From Tritrichomonas musculus (lineage: Eukaryota; Parabasalia; Tritrichomonadida; Tritrichomonadidae), in assembly GCA_039105265.1 (NCBI GenBank), contig JAPFFF010000004.1, positions 7,173,501 through 7,237,500 of the forward strand: a stretch of 64,000 nt of DNA, in the 5' to 3' direction. Shown piece after piece: positions 19,042-30,399 of this stretch (the stretch's first letter is position 1; each line of letters begins with the position of its first letter). The notes under the pieces are model-generated. The model was given only the letters and a program-made list of their open reading frames with translations, had not been told where the DNA came from and ran no database searches. A program made the translations under genes and the position numbers.

Positions 19042-22000
19042 ATGGTCATTTATAAAGGGCATATATTTTCAAAAATTTTTATGAAAAAAACTTTAATAGA
19101 ATGCCATGATATCCAATATGAATTATTTTTGAATAATTTTACAGCAAATATTACCGAATCTCCAAAAGCCAGTGGCGTTATTTTTATTCCGAGATCAATA
19201 AAATATAAATCCCAAGATTACTTAGTAACGAGCATTAAAAATTGTTCATTTATGAACAATCACAATATTAAATCAATAGATTTTCCAGAAGACTCAGCTC
19301 TTCGTTCAATTGGATCGAAATCATTTGAAAATTCATCACTTGAAAATCTAACAATTCCTCCCAGCGTCAAAGAGCTACAAGAAGGATGGTGTCGTCGTAC
19401 TCCCAATCTCATAAAAGTTACACTTTCAAACTACAACGTCAATTTCAAGACAATTGGCAAAAAAAAGCAAATAATTGTCGGCAAAAGTGTTCTTGGCAAC
19501 AATTTTTATGATGAAATAGTTTTTGCCACTCGAGATATTGAAACGGTTACCATTCCAAAGTTCATTAAACGGATCAGATCACATGCATTTGAAAATTGTT
19601 CAAAATTGAGTTCAATTGAAATCAATGATGACTCAAAACTTCAGTCAATTGGAGCCTGTTCATTCACCAACACTTCTCTTCGAAGCATTTTTATTCCAAA
19701 GACACTTGTTAAGCTTGAAGAAGGCTGGTTTGTAGATTCTTTAGATTTGAATAATGTTGTGATTTCACCTGAAAATAAATATTTTAAATATGCCGATAAA
19801 AACCGTCAAATTATAGTTGGTCGGACCAATTTAGTTCATGAAAATTATGAAGATCTTGTTTTTGCAAGTCGAAATATAAAACATGCAAAAATTCCAAAAT
19901 ACGTTAAACGTATAAAACCGTTTGCATTTGAATCATGCACTTGTCTCGAAGAAATTGAAATTCCTAAGGATTCTGAGCTTCGTTTTATTGGGAAGTTTGC
20001 GTTCTTTAACACTTATTTCAATAAGATTTTCATTCCTTCTAAAGTCGACGATTTGCAGGATGGTTGGTGTGCTGCCACTGGTTGTTTATCTAAAGTTGAA
20101 ATTTCACCAATGAATAAATTTTTTAAACCTGCAAATGAATGTAATCAAATCATTGTTGGAAAGACCAAAAATGAATTAAAATGTTTCGATGATTTAGTCT
20201 TCGCTAATCGAAACATTTGTGCTGTCAAAATTCCAAAATACATCCAAAATATCAGACCTTTTGCATTTGAAAAATGTTGGAATATACAAGAAATCGAATT
20301 TAAAGAAAATTCTGAATTGAAAACAATCGGAGAAAATGCATTTTCATCATCAAATATTTCCCGAATTACAATTCCAAGAAATGTTTTTCAAATTGGAAAT
20401 TGTGCATTTTATGAATGTAAAAAACTTGAATTTTTTATGCTTCAAGAAGGATCAAAGCTTATTTCGATACCAGAATGTTTATTTAAGAATTGTTTCATGT
20501 TGAAAGATGTGATGTTTCCTGAGAGGTCTTCATTAAGATCAATTGGAGCTTCATCATTTTGTAATACATCATTAAAGAGCATTTTTATACCATCAACTGT
20601 TGATGACCTTAAAGATGGCTGGTGTTATAAGACTTGTTTTTTGCACAATGTTGTAATTTCGCAAGCAAACAAACAATATAAAAATGCCGATGAAAACAGT
20701 CAGTTAATTGTTGGAAAGAATCGAAACACATCGAATTGTTATGACAATTTAATTTTTGCAAGTCGAAACGTAAGTCAAGTAACAATTCCTGAATACGTGA
20801 AAAACATCAAACCTTATGCATTTGATAATTGTAAAGATTTGAAATCAATCGATATTTCTGAAGATTCAAATCTGCAGAATATTGATACATATTCATTTTA
20901 TTCATCATCAATTGAAAGTATCGTTATTCCTTCAAAATTTGACTTCTTTAAAAAAGATTGGTTTTTAGGAATTACTAAATTGAATAAAATTATCATTTCG
21001 CCAACAAATAAATACTTCAAATATACAGATGAAAGTCAGCAATTAATTGTTGGTAAAAATAATATTGATGACGAAAGTTATGATAATTTAGTTTTCGCTT
21101 GTCGTGACATTAAATATGCATTGATTCCTAATTATGTAAAACGAATTAAATCTTTTGCTTTTGAAAATTGTTGTCAACTTAATGAAGTTGAATTCAATGA
21201 AAATTCTGAATTAATAATTATTGAAGAATTCGCTTTTACTAAGTCAACAATTGTTCAAATTAAAATTCCTAAAAGTGTCACAGAAATCGGAAATTCTGCA
21301 TTTTTTAAATGCGAAGAACTTCAGTCTTTCGAATTACTTGAAGGCTCGAAATTGCAAGGAATTAGTAAAAATTTATTTAGAGAATGTTTCAATTTAAAAA
21401 CTGTTAAAATTCCTGAGAAATCTTCACTTCGTTTCATTGATTCTTTTGCATTTTTTAACACTTCAATTTCGACTATTTTTATTCCAGCAAGCGTTGCCAA
21501 ATTGAATGACATGTGGAACGTTGCAGCAAAGAATTTAAAAGAAGTTGATATTTCACAGAAAAATAAATGTTTTAAATACGCAGATAATGATCATCAATTG
21601 ATCATTGGAAAGAAAGATCAAGACTCGAAATACTTTGAAGATTTAGTCTTCGTTAGTCGCAATGTTAAAGAGGTGACAATTCCTAGATACGTTAAACATA
21701 TTAGATCACATGCTTTTGGCCATTGTAGCAAACTGTCTAGAATTGATTTTGAATGTAATTCAGAATTAAGAACGATTGGAAAAAATGCTTTCTATCTCAA
21801 TCCAATCAAAAAATTGTCCATTCCTAAACATGTCAATGTAATTGAAGATGGAACATTCTCATATTTGTATAACCTTGAATATATAGAATTCCTTGCAAAC
21901 GATATATTGATTGATGATTCTTTCGAGTTCTGTGAAAATATTTTGCTTGTTTCTTGTCCAAACGCAAATTATGTGAGGATCTCATTGCATGCTTTTTATA

Positions 22001-22065
22001 ATTCTAGAATTAATAGAAGCCCGACTTTATCTGTACCTGCTGGTGCTGTAAGTTGGATTGGATAA
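19042..22065 (+). CDS. Long BspA-like leucine-rich repeat protein
   Basis: This 1007-aa protein is made of LRR_5/TpLRR units (IGxxAFxNxxLxxIxIP) organised into six or seven super-repeats of roughly 130 residues. Each super-repeat has the block FIPxxVxxLxxGWC, an ISPxNKxFKYADxxxQLIVGK spacer and an FASRNVxxVTIPxYVKxIxxxAF block. The super-repeat implies growth by internal duplication. No signal peptide or transmembrane helix is present, so unlike surface BspA proteins it may be cytosolic or released non-classically. A second in-frame ATG at 19081 gives an equally good start. It shares spacer blocks with the 384-aa protein at 3024-4178. BspA-like proteins are linked to host-surface interaction; this member's role is unknown. 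Confidence 0.9.
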   Translation: MVIYKGHIFSKIFMKKTLIECHDIQYELFLNNFTANITESPKASGVIFIPRSIKYKSQDYLVTSIKNCSFMNNHNIKSIDFPEDSALRSIGSKSFENSSLENLTIPPSVKELQEGWCRRTPNLIKVTLSNYNVNFKTIGKKKQIIVGKSVLGNNFYDEIVFATRDIETVTIPKFIKRIRSHAFENCSKLSSIEINDDSKLQSIGACSFTNTSLRSIFIPKTLVKLEEGWFVDSLDLNNVVISPENKYFKYADKNRQIIVGRTNLVHENYEDLVFASRNIKHAKIPKYVKRIKPFAFESCTCLEEIEIPKDSELRFIGKFAFFNTYFNKIFIPSKVDDLQDGWCAATGCLSKVEISPMNKFFKPANECNQIIVGKTKNELKCFDDLVFANRNICAVKIPKYIQNIRPFAFEKCWNIQEIEFKENSELKTIGENAFSSSNISRITIPRNVFQIGNCAFYECKKLEFFMLQEGSKLISIPECLFKNCFMLKDVMFPERSSLRSIGASSFCNTSLKSIFIPSTVDDLKDGWCYKTCFLHNVVISQANKQYKNADENSQLIVGKNRNTSNCYDNLIFASRNVSQVTIPEYVKNIKPYAFDNCKDLKSIDISEDSNLQNIDTYSFYSSSIESIVIPSKFDFFKKDWFLGITKLNKIIISPTNKYFKYTDESQQLIVGKNNIDDESYDNLVFACRDIKYALIPNYVKRIKSFAFENCCQLNEVEFNENSELIIIEEFAFTKSTIVQIKIPKSVTEIGNSAFFKCEELQSFELLEGSKLQGISKNLFRECFNLKTVKIPEKSSLRFIDSFAFFNTSISTIFIPASVAKLNDMWNVAAKNLKEVDISQKNKCFKYADNDHQLIIGKKDQDSKYFEDLVFVSRNVKEVTIPRYVKHIRSHAFGHCSKLSRIDFECNSELRTIGKNAFYLNPIKKLSIPKHVNVIEDGTFSYLYNLEYIEFLANDILIDDSFEFCENILLVSCPNANYVRISLHAFYNSRINRSPTLSVPAGAVSWIG

Positions 22066-22583
22066 ATTCTAAATGATTGAATTGTTTAGTTTTTTTAAAA
22101 TAAAAATTCAAGCACTATAAATAAACGTTTTATTTGAAAAAAATATACAGTCTTTTCGGGATTATAATGGAAAAATCCATTTTAATAACGGAAAAGTTCT
22201 ATATGATTACGGGGAAATTCGATTTCATAACGGAAAGCGTAATCATATCTTTTATTATAATTATCATCAATTATAATTAATATACACATTATAATTCAAT
22301 TGAAAAAGTTTTTATTATTACTAGCCAAATGAATTAAAATGTTTCTTTTGATGAGGGTTTTAAACAAGGAAGAATTATTGTTTAAAATTCAATGGTTTAT
22401 TGATTTTCCAATTCAATTTTAAAAATTTTTAAAAGTAAAATATAATAAATTCTCAGAAAAATATTTTCCAGAACCCTAGATTTTTCCCGCCTATAATGAA
22501 AAAATTGTAAAACAATTAATATAATTAATAACTATATTATTTATTATAAATTAAATCTTTGACATATTTCTGAAATATTTATT
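22066..22583. other. Spacer with a short ATAACGGAAA tandem
   Basis: At 22150-22250 a degenerate 20-24-base tandem appears, with units ending in ATAATGGAAAA, ATAACGGAAAA, ATTACGGGGAAA and ATAACGGAAAG. The rest is AT-rich spacer with nothing recognised. Confidence 0.5.
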
Positions 22584-23055
22584 TTTAAAAATAGGCTTGT
22601 TATTCTGATATCAATTATCAGGTTTGTCACTTTTTTTAACTCAGATAATCGATAATAAAATATTATCGATTGGAACTTTTAATTGATGAATTCGATTATC
22701 AAGTATGAAATGTGATACAAAAAAAATATGCTTTTGATATCGAATCTTGATTAATCGAAATTAATACCTGAAAAAACCATTAAAAATAGTATTTAAATGG
22801 CATAAAATAAATATATTCTAACTTATTATGTAAAAGAATCAACTTTTATTAAATTTTATAACGGATATGTGAAGTAATCAGTTAAAAAAGTTTACAAAAT
22901 TTTAATACGTTAAAAAATTTTCAATATTGATAATCGATCTTTTATTTTTATTCATTATTGATATCAGAGATAAAATTTTTGATTTGATATTGATATCAGA
23001 AAAATGGATCAATTATCGATATCGAAAATCGAGACTTAACAAGCCTATTTAAAAA
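22584..23055. mobile_element. 456-bp hAT-type MITE with 8-bp target duplication, copy 2
   Basis: The element at 22592-23047 has the same TAGGCTTGTTA inverted ends and length as the copy at 11224 and differs from it at only a handful of bases. The target duplication is TTTAAAAA at 22584-22591 and 23048-23055. It ends 64 bases before the ATG of the DUF3447 gene at 23112, so it occupies that gene's promoter region. Confidence 0.93.
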
Positions 23056-23111
23056 AGATACTTAAAAATTTTTTTTGCCAAATATTGTTTATAAAAAAAA
23101 GAAAGAAAAGC

Positions 23112-24296
23112 ATGAGTTTCCAAGAATATTTGGACATGATGAAAGACATCCAAGAAAATATTCTAAATTTCTTTGATGAAGAAGTTAAATCAGAAGAATA
23201 TTTTCTAAATCCTAAAACCAAATTTAATAATACCAAAATATGTGATAACAAGTATGATCTTTTGTTATTACTACACTTAATTTCCACAATTTTGGATAAC
23301 TACCACCATTTCCCTAACTTTTTCAGCAAAATTGAAAAAATTTTGCAATTTTTCAAAGAAGACATCAAAAAATATTTTACAAATTCAGAAATATTCAATA
23401 TTTTTAAAAGTAGCAAAAGGATTCTTTTATTTCTCGTTGAGCAACAAATAATAATTATTGATGAATTTATAGCTAAAAAGATTACGAACATAGATATATA
23501 TATAGAAGCCAAATATCCACAATATTTTCAGCCAGAAATTCAACCATTTTTCAATGAAAAATGGTTTCCAAAGTATGATCCAAAAGATAGATATTTGGAG
23601 AAGAATTCATGGGTTGAAGAGATAAAGAAAGAATTGCCTGAAAATTATTATGGAAAGAGAAAAGAAGGTGAAAATGACAGCAAAATTTGTAAATTGATTC
23701 GAAATGACATGATTAAAGAATTTGTTTCATACGTTACTCGAAATAATGTTTCACTCAACGCAAAAATACAACCATCAATTTATGAAACAAATTCATTTTT
23801 ACTTATTCCGCAGAGAAAATCAAATCAATTTCATAAAGATAGTGAATTTTCTTTGATTGAGTATGCTGCATTTTTTGGCTCAATTAAAATATTGAAATAT
23901 TTACAATTCAAAAATGTCATATTAACACCATCGTTGTGGTTTTTAGCCATTCATAGTCAAAATGCAGAAATGATTCACTTTCTCGAAAGCAATTGCGTTA
24001 AATTAGATGATAAATCATGCAAACAAATCTTTCATGAATCAATCAAATGTCACCATAACAACATTGCAAATTACTTCATAAACAACTTTTTAGAGAACGA
24101 TGAAATAAATTCACGAGATACAATCCATCAAAGTATTAAATATTATAATTTTGCCTTTTTTGAAAATGATTTTATCAATGAATTGTCATTTTGCAATTTG
24201 TGCAAGTGCGATTATTGTGCACTTGTTGATAAACTATTGAAAAGCGAAGTTATAGATGTAAACAAAAAAGAAATTTCTAATATTCATTTAATATAA
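23112..24296 (+). CDS. DUF3447-ankyrin protein, truncated before its repeat domain
   Basis: This 394-aa protein starts at ATG 23112; the frame extends upstream only through a TTG. The N-terminal helical part (FQEYLDMMKDIQENILNFFD, later SKRILLFLVEQQIIIIDEFI, FQPEIQPF) and the block RKEGENDSKICKLIRNDMI define the trichomonad DUF3447 family. Ankyrin-like pairs begin at about residue 245 (IEYAAFFGSIKILKYL). The frame closes just before a long run of ankyrin-unit DNA (24300-28000) that is not in frame with it. DUF3447 proteins are a very large trichomonad family of unknown function, presumed protein-binding scaffolds. Confidence 0.82.
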   Translation: MSFQEYLDMMKDIQENILNFFDEEVKSEEYFLNPKTKFNNTKICDNKYDLLLLLHLISTILDNYHHFPNFFSKIEKILQFFKEDIKKYFTNSEIFNIFKSSKRILLFLVEQQIIIIDEFIAKKITNIDIYIEAKYPQYFQPEIQPFFNEKWFPKYDPKDRYLEKNSWVEEIKKELPENYYGKRKEGENDSKICKLIRNDMIKEFVSYVTRNNVSLNAKIQPSIYETNSFLLIPQRKSNQFHKDSEFSLIEYAAFFGSIKILKYLQFKNVILTPSLWFLAIHSQNAEMIHFLESNCVKLDDKSCKQIFHESIKCHHNNIANYFINNFLENDEINSRDTIHQSIKYYNFAFFENDFINELSFCNLCKCDYCALVDKLLKSEVIDVNKKEISNIHLI

Positions 24297-24299
24297 TTA

Positions 24300-27200
24300 C
24301 ATATTAAGATATTGTTTTAATTGTGTTAAAATCATGTTTTTCAATAGAATTTGCAACCATATCATTCAATGATATTCAAAACCATATCTTTCAATGTAAT
24401 TCAAAATCATATCTTTGAATGAAATTTTGATAAAATATATGTTTATAAGACAGCATTATATTTGGCAGTCGAAAAAGAAAATATTGAAATTGTCAAACTT
24501 TTATTAACGAATGATAAACTTGATATAAATCTTCTTAACATTTTCTTTAATTTTTTATAAAATTTGAAAACATATCTTTTAATGAAATTCAAAACGATAT
24601 CATTCAATACTATTCAAAATCATATCTTTCAATAGAATTCAAAATCATGTCATTCAATTATATTCAAAATCATATCATTAAATATAATTCTAAATCATAT
24701 AATTCAATAGAATTCTAAATCATCTCTTTCAATAGAATTCAAAATTATATCTTTCAATGGAATTCAAAATCATATCTTTGAATGGAATTTTAATATAATA
24801 TATGTTTGTAAGACAGCATTATATTTGGCAGTCGAAAAAGAAAATATTGAAATTGTCAAGCTTTTATTAACGAATGATAAACTTGATATAAATCTTCTTA
24901 ACATTTTCTTTAATTTTTTATAAAATTTGAAATCATTTCTTTTAATGAAATTCAAAATGATATCATTCAATATAATTCAAAATCATATCATTCAATTGGA
25001 TTCCAAGATCATATTTTTTAATGTAATTCAAAATCATATCTTTGAATGAAATTTTGATAAAATATATGTTTATAAGAAAGCATTATATTTGGCAGTCGAA
25101 AAAGAAAATATTGAAATTGTCAAACTTTTATTAACGAATGACAAACTTGATATAAATCTTCTTAACATTTTATTTAATTTTTTATAAAATTTGAAAACAT
25201 ATCTTTTAATGAAATTCAAAACGATATCATTCAATACTATTCAAAATCATATCATTGAATAGAATTCAAAATCATATCTTTCAATAGAATTTTAAATCAT
25301 ATCATTCAATAATATTCAAAATCATATAATTCAATAGAATTCTAAATCATAGTTTTTCATTACATTCAAACCCATATCTTTCAATGTAATTCAAAATCAT
25401 ATCTTTGAATGAAATTTTGATATAATATATGTTTGCAAAACAGCATTATATTTGGCAGTCGAAAAAGAAAATATTGAAATTGTCAAACTTTTATTAACGA
25501 ATGATAAACTTGATATAAATCTTCTTAACATTTTCTTTAATTTTTTATAAAATTTGAAATCATTTCTTTTAATGAAATTCAAAATGATATCATTCAATAT
25601 AATTCAAAATGATATCATTCAATATAATTCAAAATCATATCTTTCAATTATATTCAAAATCATATCGTTCAATGAAATTCAAAATCATATCTTTCAATAT
25701 AATTCAAAATTATATCATTCGATGAAATTCTAAGACATATCTTTCAATATAATTCAAAATCATATCTTTGAATGAAATTTTGATAAAATATATGTTTATA
25801 AGACAGCATTATATTTGGCAGTCGAAAAAGAAAATATTGAAATTGTCAAACTTTTATTAACGAATGACAAACTTGACATCAATGTTCTTAATATTTTTCA
25901 TCATTTTTATAAAATTCAAAATCATATCTTTCAATAAAATTCAAAATCATATCTTTCAATTATATTTAAAATTATATATTTCAATTATATTCAAAATCAT
26001 ATCATTCAATGATATTCAAAATCATATCTTTCAATAGAATTTTAAATCATATCATTCAATAATATTCAAAATCATATAATTCAATAGAATTCTAAATCAT
26101 AGTTTTTCATTACATTCAAACCCATATCTTTCAATGTAATTCAAAATCATATCTTTGAATGAAATTTTGATATAATATATGTTTGCAAAACAGCATTATA
26201 TTTGGCAGTCGAAAAAGAAAATATTGAAATTGTCAAACTTTTATTAACGAATGATAAACTTGATATAAATCTTCTTAACATTTTCTTTAATTTTTTATAA
26301 AATTTGAAATCATTTCTTTTAATGAAATTCAAAATGATATCATTCAATATAATTCAAAATGATATCATTCAATATAATTCAAAATCATATCTTTCAATTA
26401 TATTCAAAATCATATCGTTCAATGAAATTCAAAATCATATCTTTCAATATAATTCAAAATTATATCATTCGATGAAATTCTAAGACATATCTTTCAATAT
26501 AATTCAAAATCATATCTTTGAATGAAATTTTGATAAAATATATGTTTATAAGACAGCATTATATTTGGCAGTCGAAAAAGAAAATATTGAAATTGTCAAA
26601 CTTTTATTAACGAATGACAAACTTGACATCAATGTTCTTAATATTTTTCATCATTTTTATAAAATTCAAAATCATATCATTCAATGATATTCAAAATCAT
26701 ATCTTTCAATAGAATTTTAAATCATATCATTCAATAATATTCAAAGTTATATATTTCAATAGAATTCTAAATCATAGTTTTTAATTACATTCAAAATCAT
26801 ATCTTTCAATGTAATTCAAAATCTTATCTTTGAATGGAATTTTGATATAATATATATTTATAAGACAGCATTACATTTGGCAGTCGAAAAAGGAAATATT
26901 GAAATTGTCAAGCTTTTATTAACGAATAATAAACTTGATATAAATCTTCTTAACATTTTATTTATTTTTTTATAAAATTTGAAAACATATCTTTTAATGA
27001 AATTCAAAACGATATCATTCAATACTATTCAAAATCATATCTTTCAATAGAATTTTAAATCATATTTTTCAATGAAATTCTAAGTTATATCTTTCAATGG
27101 AATTTAAAATGATATCATTCAATATAATTCAAAATCATAAAATTCAATTATGTTCAAAATCATATCATTCAATGAAATTCTAAGACATATCTTTCAATGG

Positions 27201-27990
27201 AATTCAAAATCATATCTTTGAATGGAATTTTAATATAATATATGTTTGTAAAACAGCATTATATTTGGCAGTCGAAAAAGAAAATATTGAAATTGTCAAG
27301 CTTTTATTAACGAATGATAAACTTGATATAAATCTTCTTAACATTTTCTTTAATTTTTTATAAAATTTGAAATCATTTCTTTTAATGAAATTCAAAATGA
27401 TATCATTCAATATAATTCTAAATCATATCATTCAATGATATTCAAAATCATATAATTCAATTATATTCACAATCATATAATTCCATTATATTCAAAATCA
27501 TATCTTTCAATAGTATTCCAAATCATATCTTTCAATGAAATTAAAATTATATCATTCAATAATATTTAAAATCATATCTTTCAATGGAATTTTAAATCAT
27601 AACTTTCAATGGAATCCAAGATCATATTTTTCAATATAATTCAAAATCATATCTTTGAATGAAATTTTGATAAAATATATGTTTATAAGACAGCATTATA
27701 TTTGGCAGTCGAAAAAGAAAATATTGAAATTGTCAAGCTTTTATTAACGAATGATAAACTTGATATAAATCTTCTTAACATTTTCTTTAATTTTTTATAA
27801 AATTTTAAATCATATCTTTTAATGAAATTCAAAATCATATCTTTCAATGCAATTTTAATAAAATTTTACATGTCAGCATTACATCAAGCTGTGTTAAAAA
27901 AAAATAGTGAAATTATAAAGCTTTTATTGGAACAACCAAATGTAAATATGAACATTAAAAATGCAATTTTTATTATTATTGAATCATGAT
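24300..27990 (+). repeat. Composite array: ankyrin units separated by 25-bp minisatellite
   Basis: Ten almost identical segments encode one ankyrin unit each (ALYLAVEKENIEIVKLLLTN, then DKLDINLLNI). They are separated by blocks of a 25-base tandem of the type CAATGTAATTCAAAATCATATCTTT. The unit spacing varies from about 270 to 440 bases. A diverged final unit (LHQAVLKKNSEIIKLLLEQP) ends near 27990. A 25-base period rotates through all three frames, and variant units place stops in some of them, so no long protein can be read. A block of about 640 bases from about 25285 recurs 750 bases later without visible change, a very recent duplication. Confidence 0.85.
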
Positions 27991-27999
27991 TCATAAAAA

Positions 28000-28620
28000 A
28001 ACTTATGGAAAAGGCCTATCGATCTAACTAATGATCCACAAATTAGGGAATTGTTTCCAAATCAAACCTCCTGCCTAATTTATTAATCAAATAAACATTT
28101 CCTTTAAATCTTTTATGAATTTATATTCAATTTTTTATTAAATGCATAATAATATGATAACATGATTGGTGTAACTCAAAATTTTGTTACATTAAACATT
28201 GAATTTAGTATTATTTTGTATTCAAGTACACGTTTCATATCCAGATATCGAGTATTTAGTTCGGATTTACATGATTTTGTGTAATTATTCACATCATTCC
28301 AAATTCGGATCCAATTTGCAATGTATGAAGCAAATTCAGTTTGAACTGAGTAATAGTGGATTTCAACCAAAATATCGTCAAATACTGCATGTAATGATTG
28401 CTACATGTTCAACGGTTTAAAATGAGCATCATTGTGGTGAGAAAACGTTCTTAATATACAATTGAAGTTTGTTCCTCATCTTCTATTTTGTATCTTATAA
28501 GAAAATGTTCTTAATATTAATAATTGTATTAATGTATTTTATGATATTTTTTTTATTATTATTATCAAAAATTACCTAGTTATATTCAAAACAAATAAAG
28601 AGGAGATGAAAAAGCCAAAA
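28000..28620. other. AT-rich spacer after the ankyrin array
   Basis: No convincing gene. Short opposing open frames at 28176-28420 overlap each other and show no family features. Confidence 0.4.
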
Positions 28621-28676
28621 AGATGAATCTTATTCAAAATAAATCACAAGACAGAACAATTCATCGACGATAAAAA

Positions 28677-29770
28677 TTACGTTATTTTTGTGAATGACAG
28701 AAAAAGCAATTCAATCAATTGGCAATCATTTTCGAACACATTACCAATATCGGCAAAATTTCGAAGTGTTTCAACAGATAAATCATCATCGCCTGATAAA
28801 ATGAAACAGACTTCTTTTAATGTGAAAAGATTCATCGATACCCATGAAATGATTCGACCAAATACTTTTCGAAACATACATCAATATGTATTGAAACTAT
28901 ATTCGCTATATCAAAAGGAATATCAATGATTCTTTTTCATCGGATTTGGAAATACTCGTTTCTGAACTATTCGTAGTTTCTAGAATTTGTGGTGATGCGT
29001 TAGATTGTGATAATTCATAAAAATAATTTAAACTTAATGGTGAAAGTTCAACGTTATCTGAAAGTGATGCTGACATCGTCTTTTGAAGTGAGGGTGACTA
29101 TGCATTAAATGATTTTGGTGTTAAATGTGATATCATTTAATGTCTCCTGTTTTTGAATTTTCTTCATTATTAATTTTTTTTATCAACATCAAATGCCATA
29201 AAAAATTTCAGAAGTTTAACATAAAGTTCGAACTTGCTTTCATCTGTGATGATATTTTGACCTACTTTCCTAAGTTCAATGTCGAATCGTCCTGGAGCAG
29301 TGATCGGAAGACCAACCAAACCTTCATGATTTGGCTGATTAAGAATTCAACTGTAATGTTTGCTAACTTCTTCAAGTTCGATATTGTCATAACGAATCAT
29401 TTTGAAGAAAGCTGATGAATTATATTAGTGCCAGGTATCAGAATTAGATTTGGAATTATTTTAATAATATATTTGGTTAAATCATTGAATGATTCAAAAT
29501 AATGTTTTTCATTATACCACTTTAGTTTCAAAAGATAATATCTTACCAAGTTCATATCGGTCATTACTTCTTCGTTTATCTTCATATTCAGACTCAGAAG
29601 AATTTCTGGAAAACCGCTACCTGTCAAAATTATTACAGAACCTCTTGATTATCTTTTCATTCAAATAAATTGAGGCAATATAAGCTGTGATTTCAGTTCA
29701 TGAATATTTGATAAATCTATCATCTTCGAAACAAATATTTAATTGTTGATATGACGACATCTTCCCAGTA
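28677..29770 (-). pseudogene. Degraded gene of unknown family
   Basis: The base composition is richer than the surroundings, and minus-strand pieces look coding: 29397-29627 (LSLNMKINEEVMTDMNLVRY, later FNDLTKYIIKI) and 28677-28877 (FILSGDDDLSVETLRNFADI). A likely start region near 29760 reads MSSYQQLNICFEDDRFIKYS. Stops and frame changes separate the pieces. I do not recognise the family. Confidence 0.4.
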
Positions 29771-29984
29771 ATTGATTTTAATATGTATTTGTTGTATATT
29801 AAAATCAATTTCAATAACATTTATGGTATTATTTCATGTTACATTTTATAAAATAATTTTAAGTCATAATCAGGAACTGAATGATTTGAATTGAAAATTA
29901 TTTATTTCATATCAGAATTTATTTAAAAGAATTCTCCTATTCAAAAAATAAAAATGCTGAAATAAATAGGAGAAAGAAAATTAC

Positions 29985-30150
29985 CTGGGTATATATTTTT
30001 TTTTGCCTGTGGGCATTGAAGTTGAGAGGATGCGAATTTACACAAGACACTTTTTTGGCCAGTAAGTTGCTCAAGGACCAAAAGTGCCATTTATCACTTT
30101 TTCACCAGAGCCTGCTACCATCACCCTTTTCCCAAGCCTGAAAAATAATG
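29985..30150. other. GC-richer island of unknown nature
   Basis: This 160-base stretch has many C and G residues in an AT-rich spacer and shows no open frame of note. It lies about 250 bases upstream of the DUF3447 gene start. It may be a remnant of an element or a structured RNA; nothing is recognised. Confidence 0.3.
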
Positions 30151-30399
30151 TATTTTTTTGAGATTGATTTATTGAAATTATTAATGGAATATTTTAATTT
30201 ATTATTATTTGCAAGTATGATTTATTGTTTTATAAAAAATATTTAATACTATTTTTGTAATGGAAAAATGGAAATATATAAATAAATAAAATTATAAATG
30301 AATGAATGGTTTACAAATTATTTTTTCAGATATAAAAAAACTTTAAATATTATTTCATATCACATTTCAATAATTTTGACAAAATTTTATTTTGGAAAA

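Noticed and set aside
24770-27410. Four identical 66-codon minus-strand frames in the composite array
   Set aside because: They are antisense to the ankyrin units; identity reflects copy homogeneity, not a gene family.
24300-27990. CRISPR-like array, because of regular short repeats
   Set aside because: The repeats are contiguous 25-bp tandems with degenerate copies and ankyrin-coding segments, not fixed repeats with unique spacers, and the host is a eukaryote.
29140-29415. Plus-strand frame of 91 codons
   Set aside because: Antisense to the better-looking minus-strand pieces of the degraded gene.
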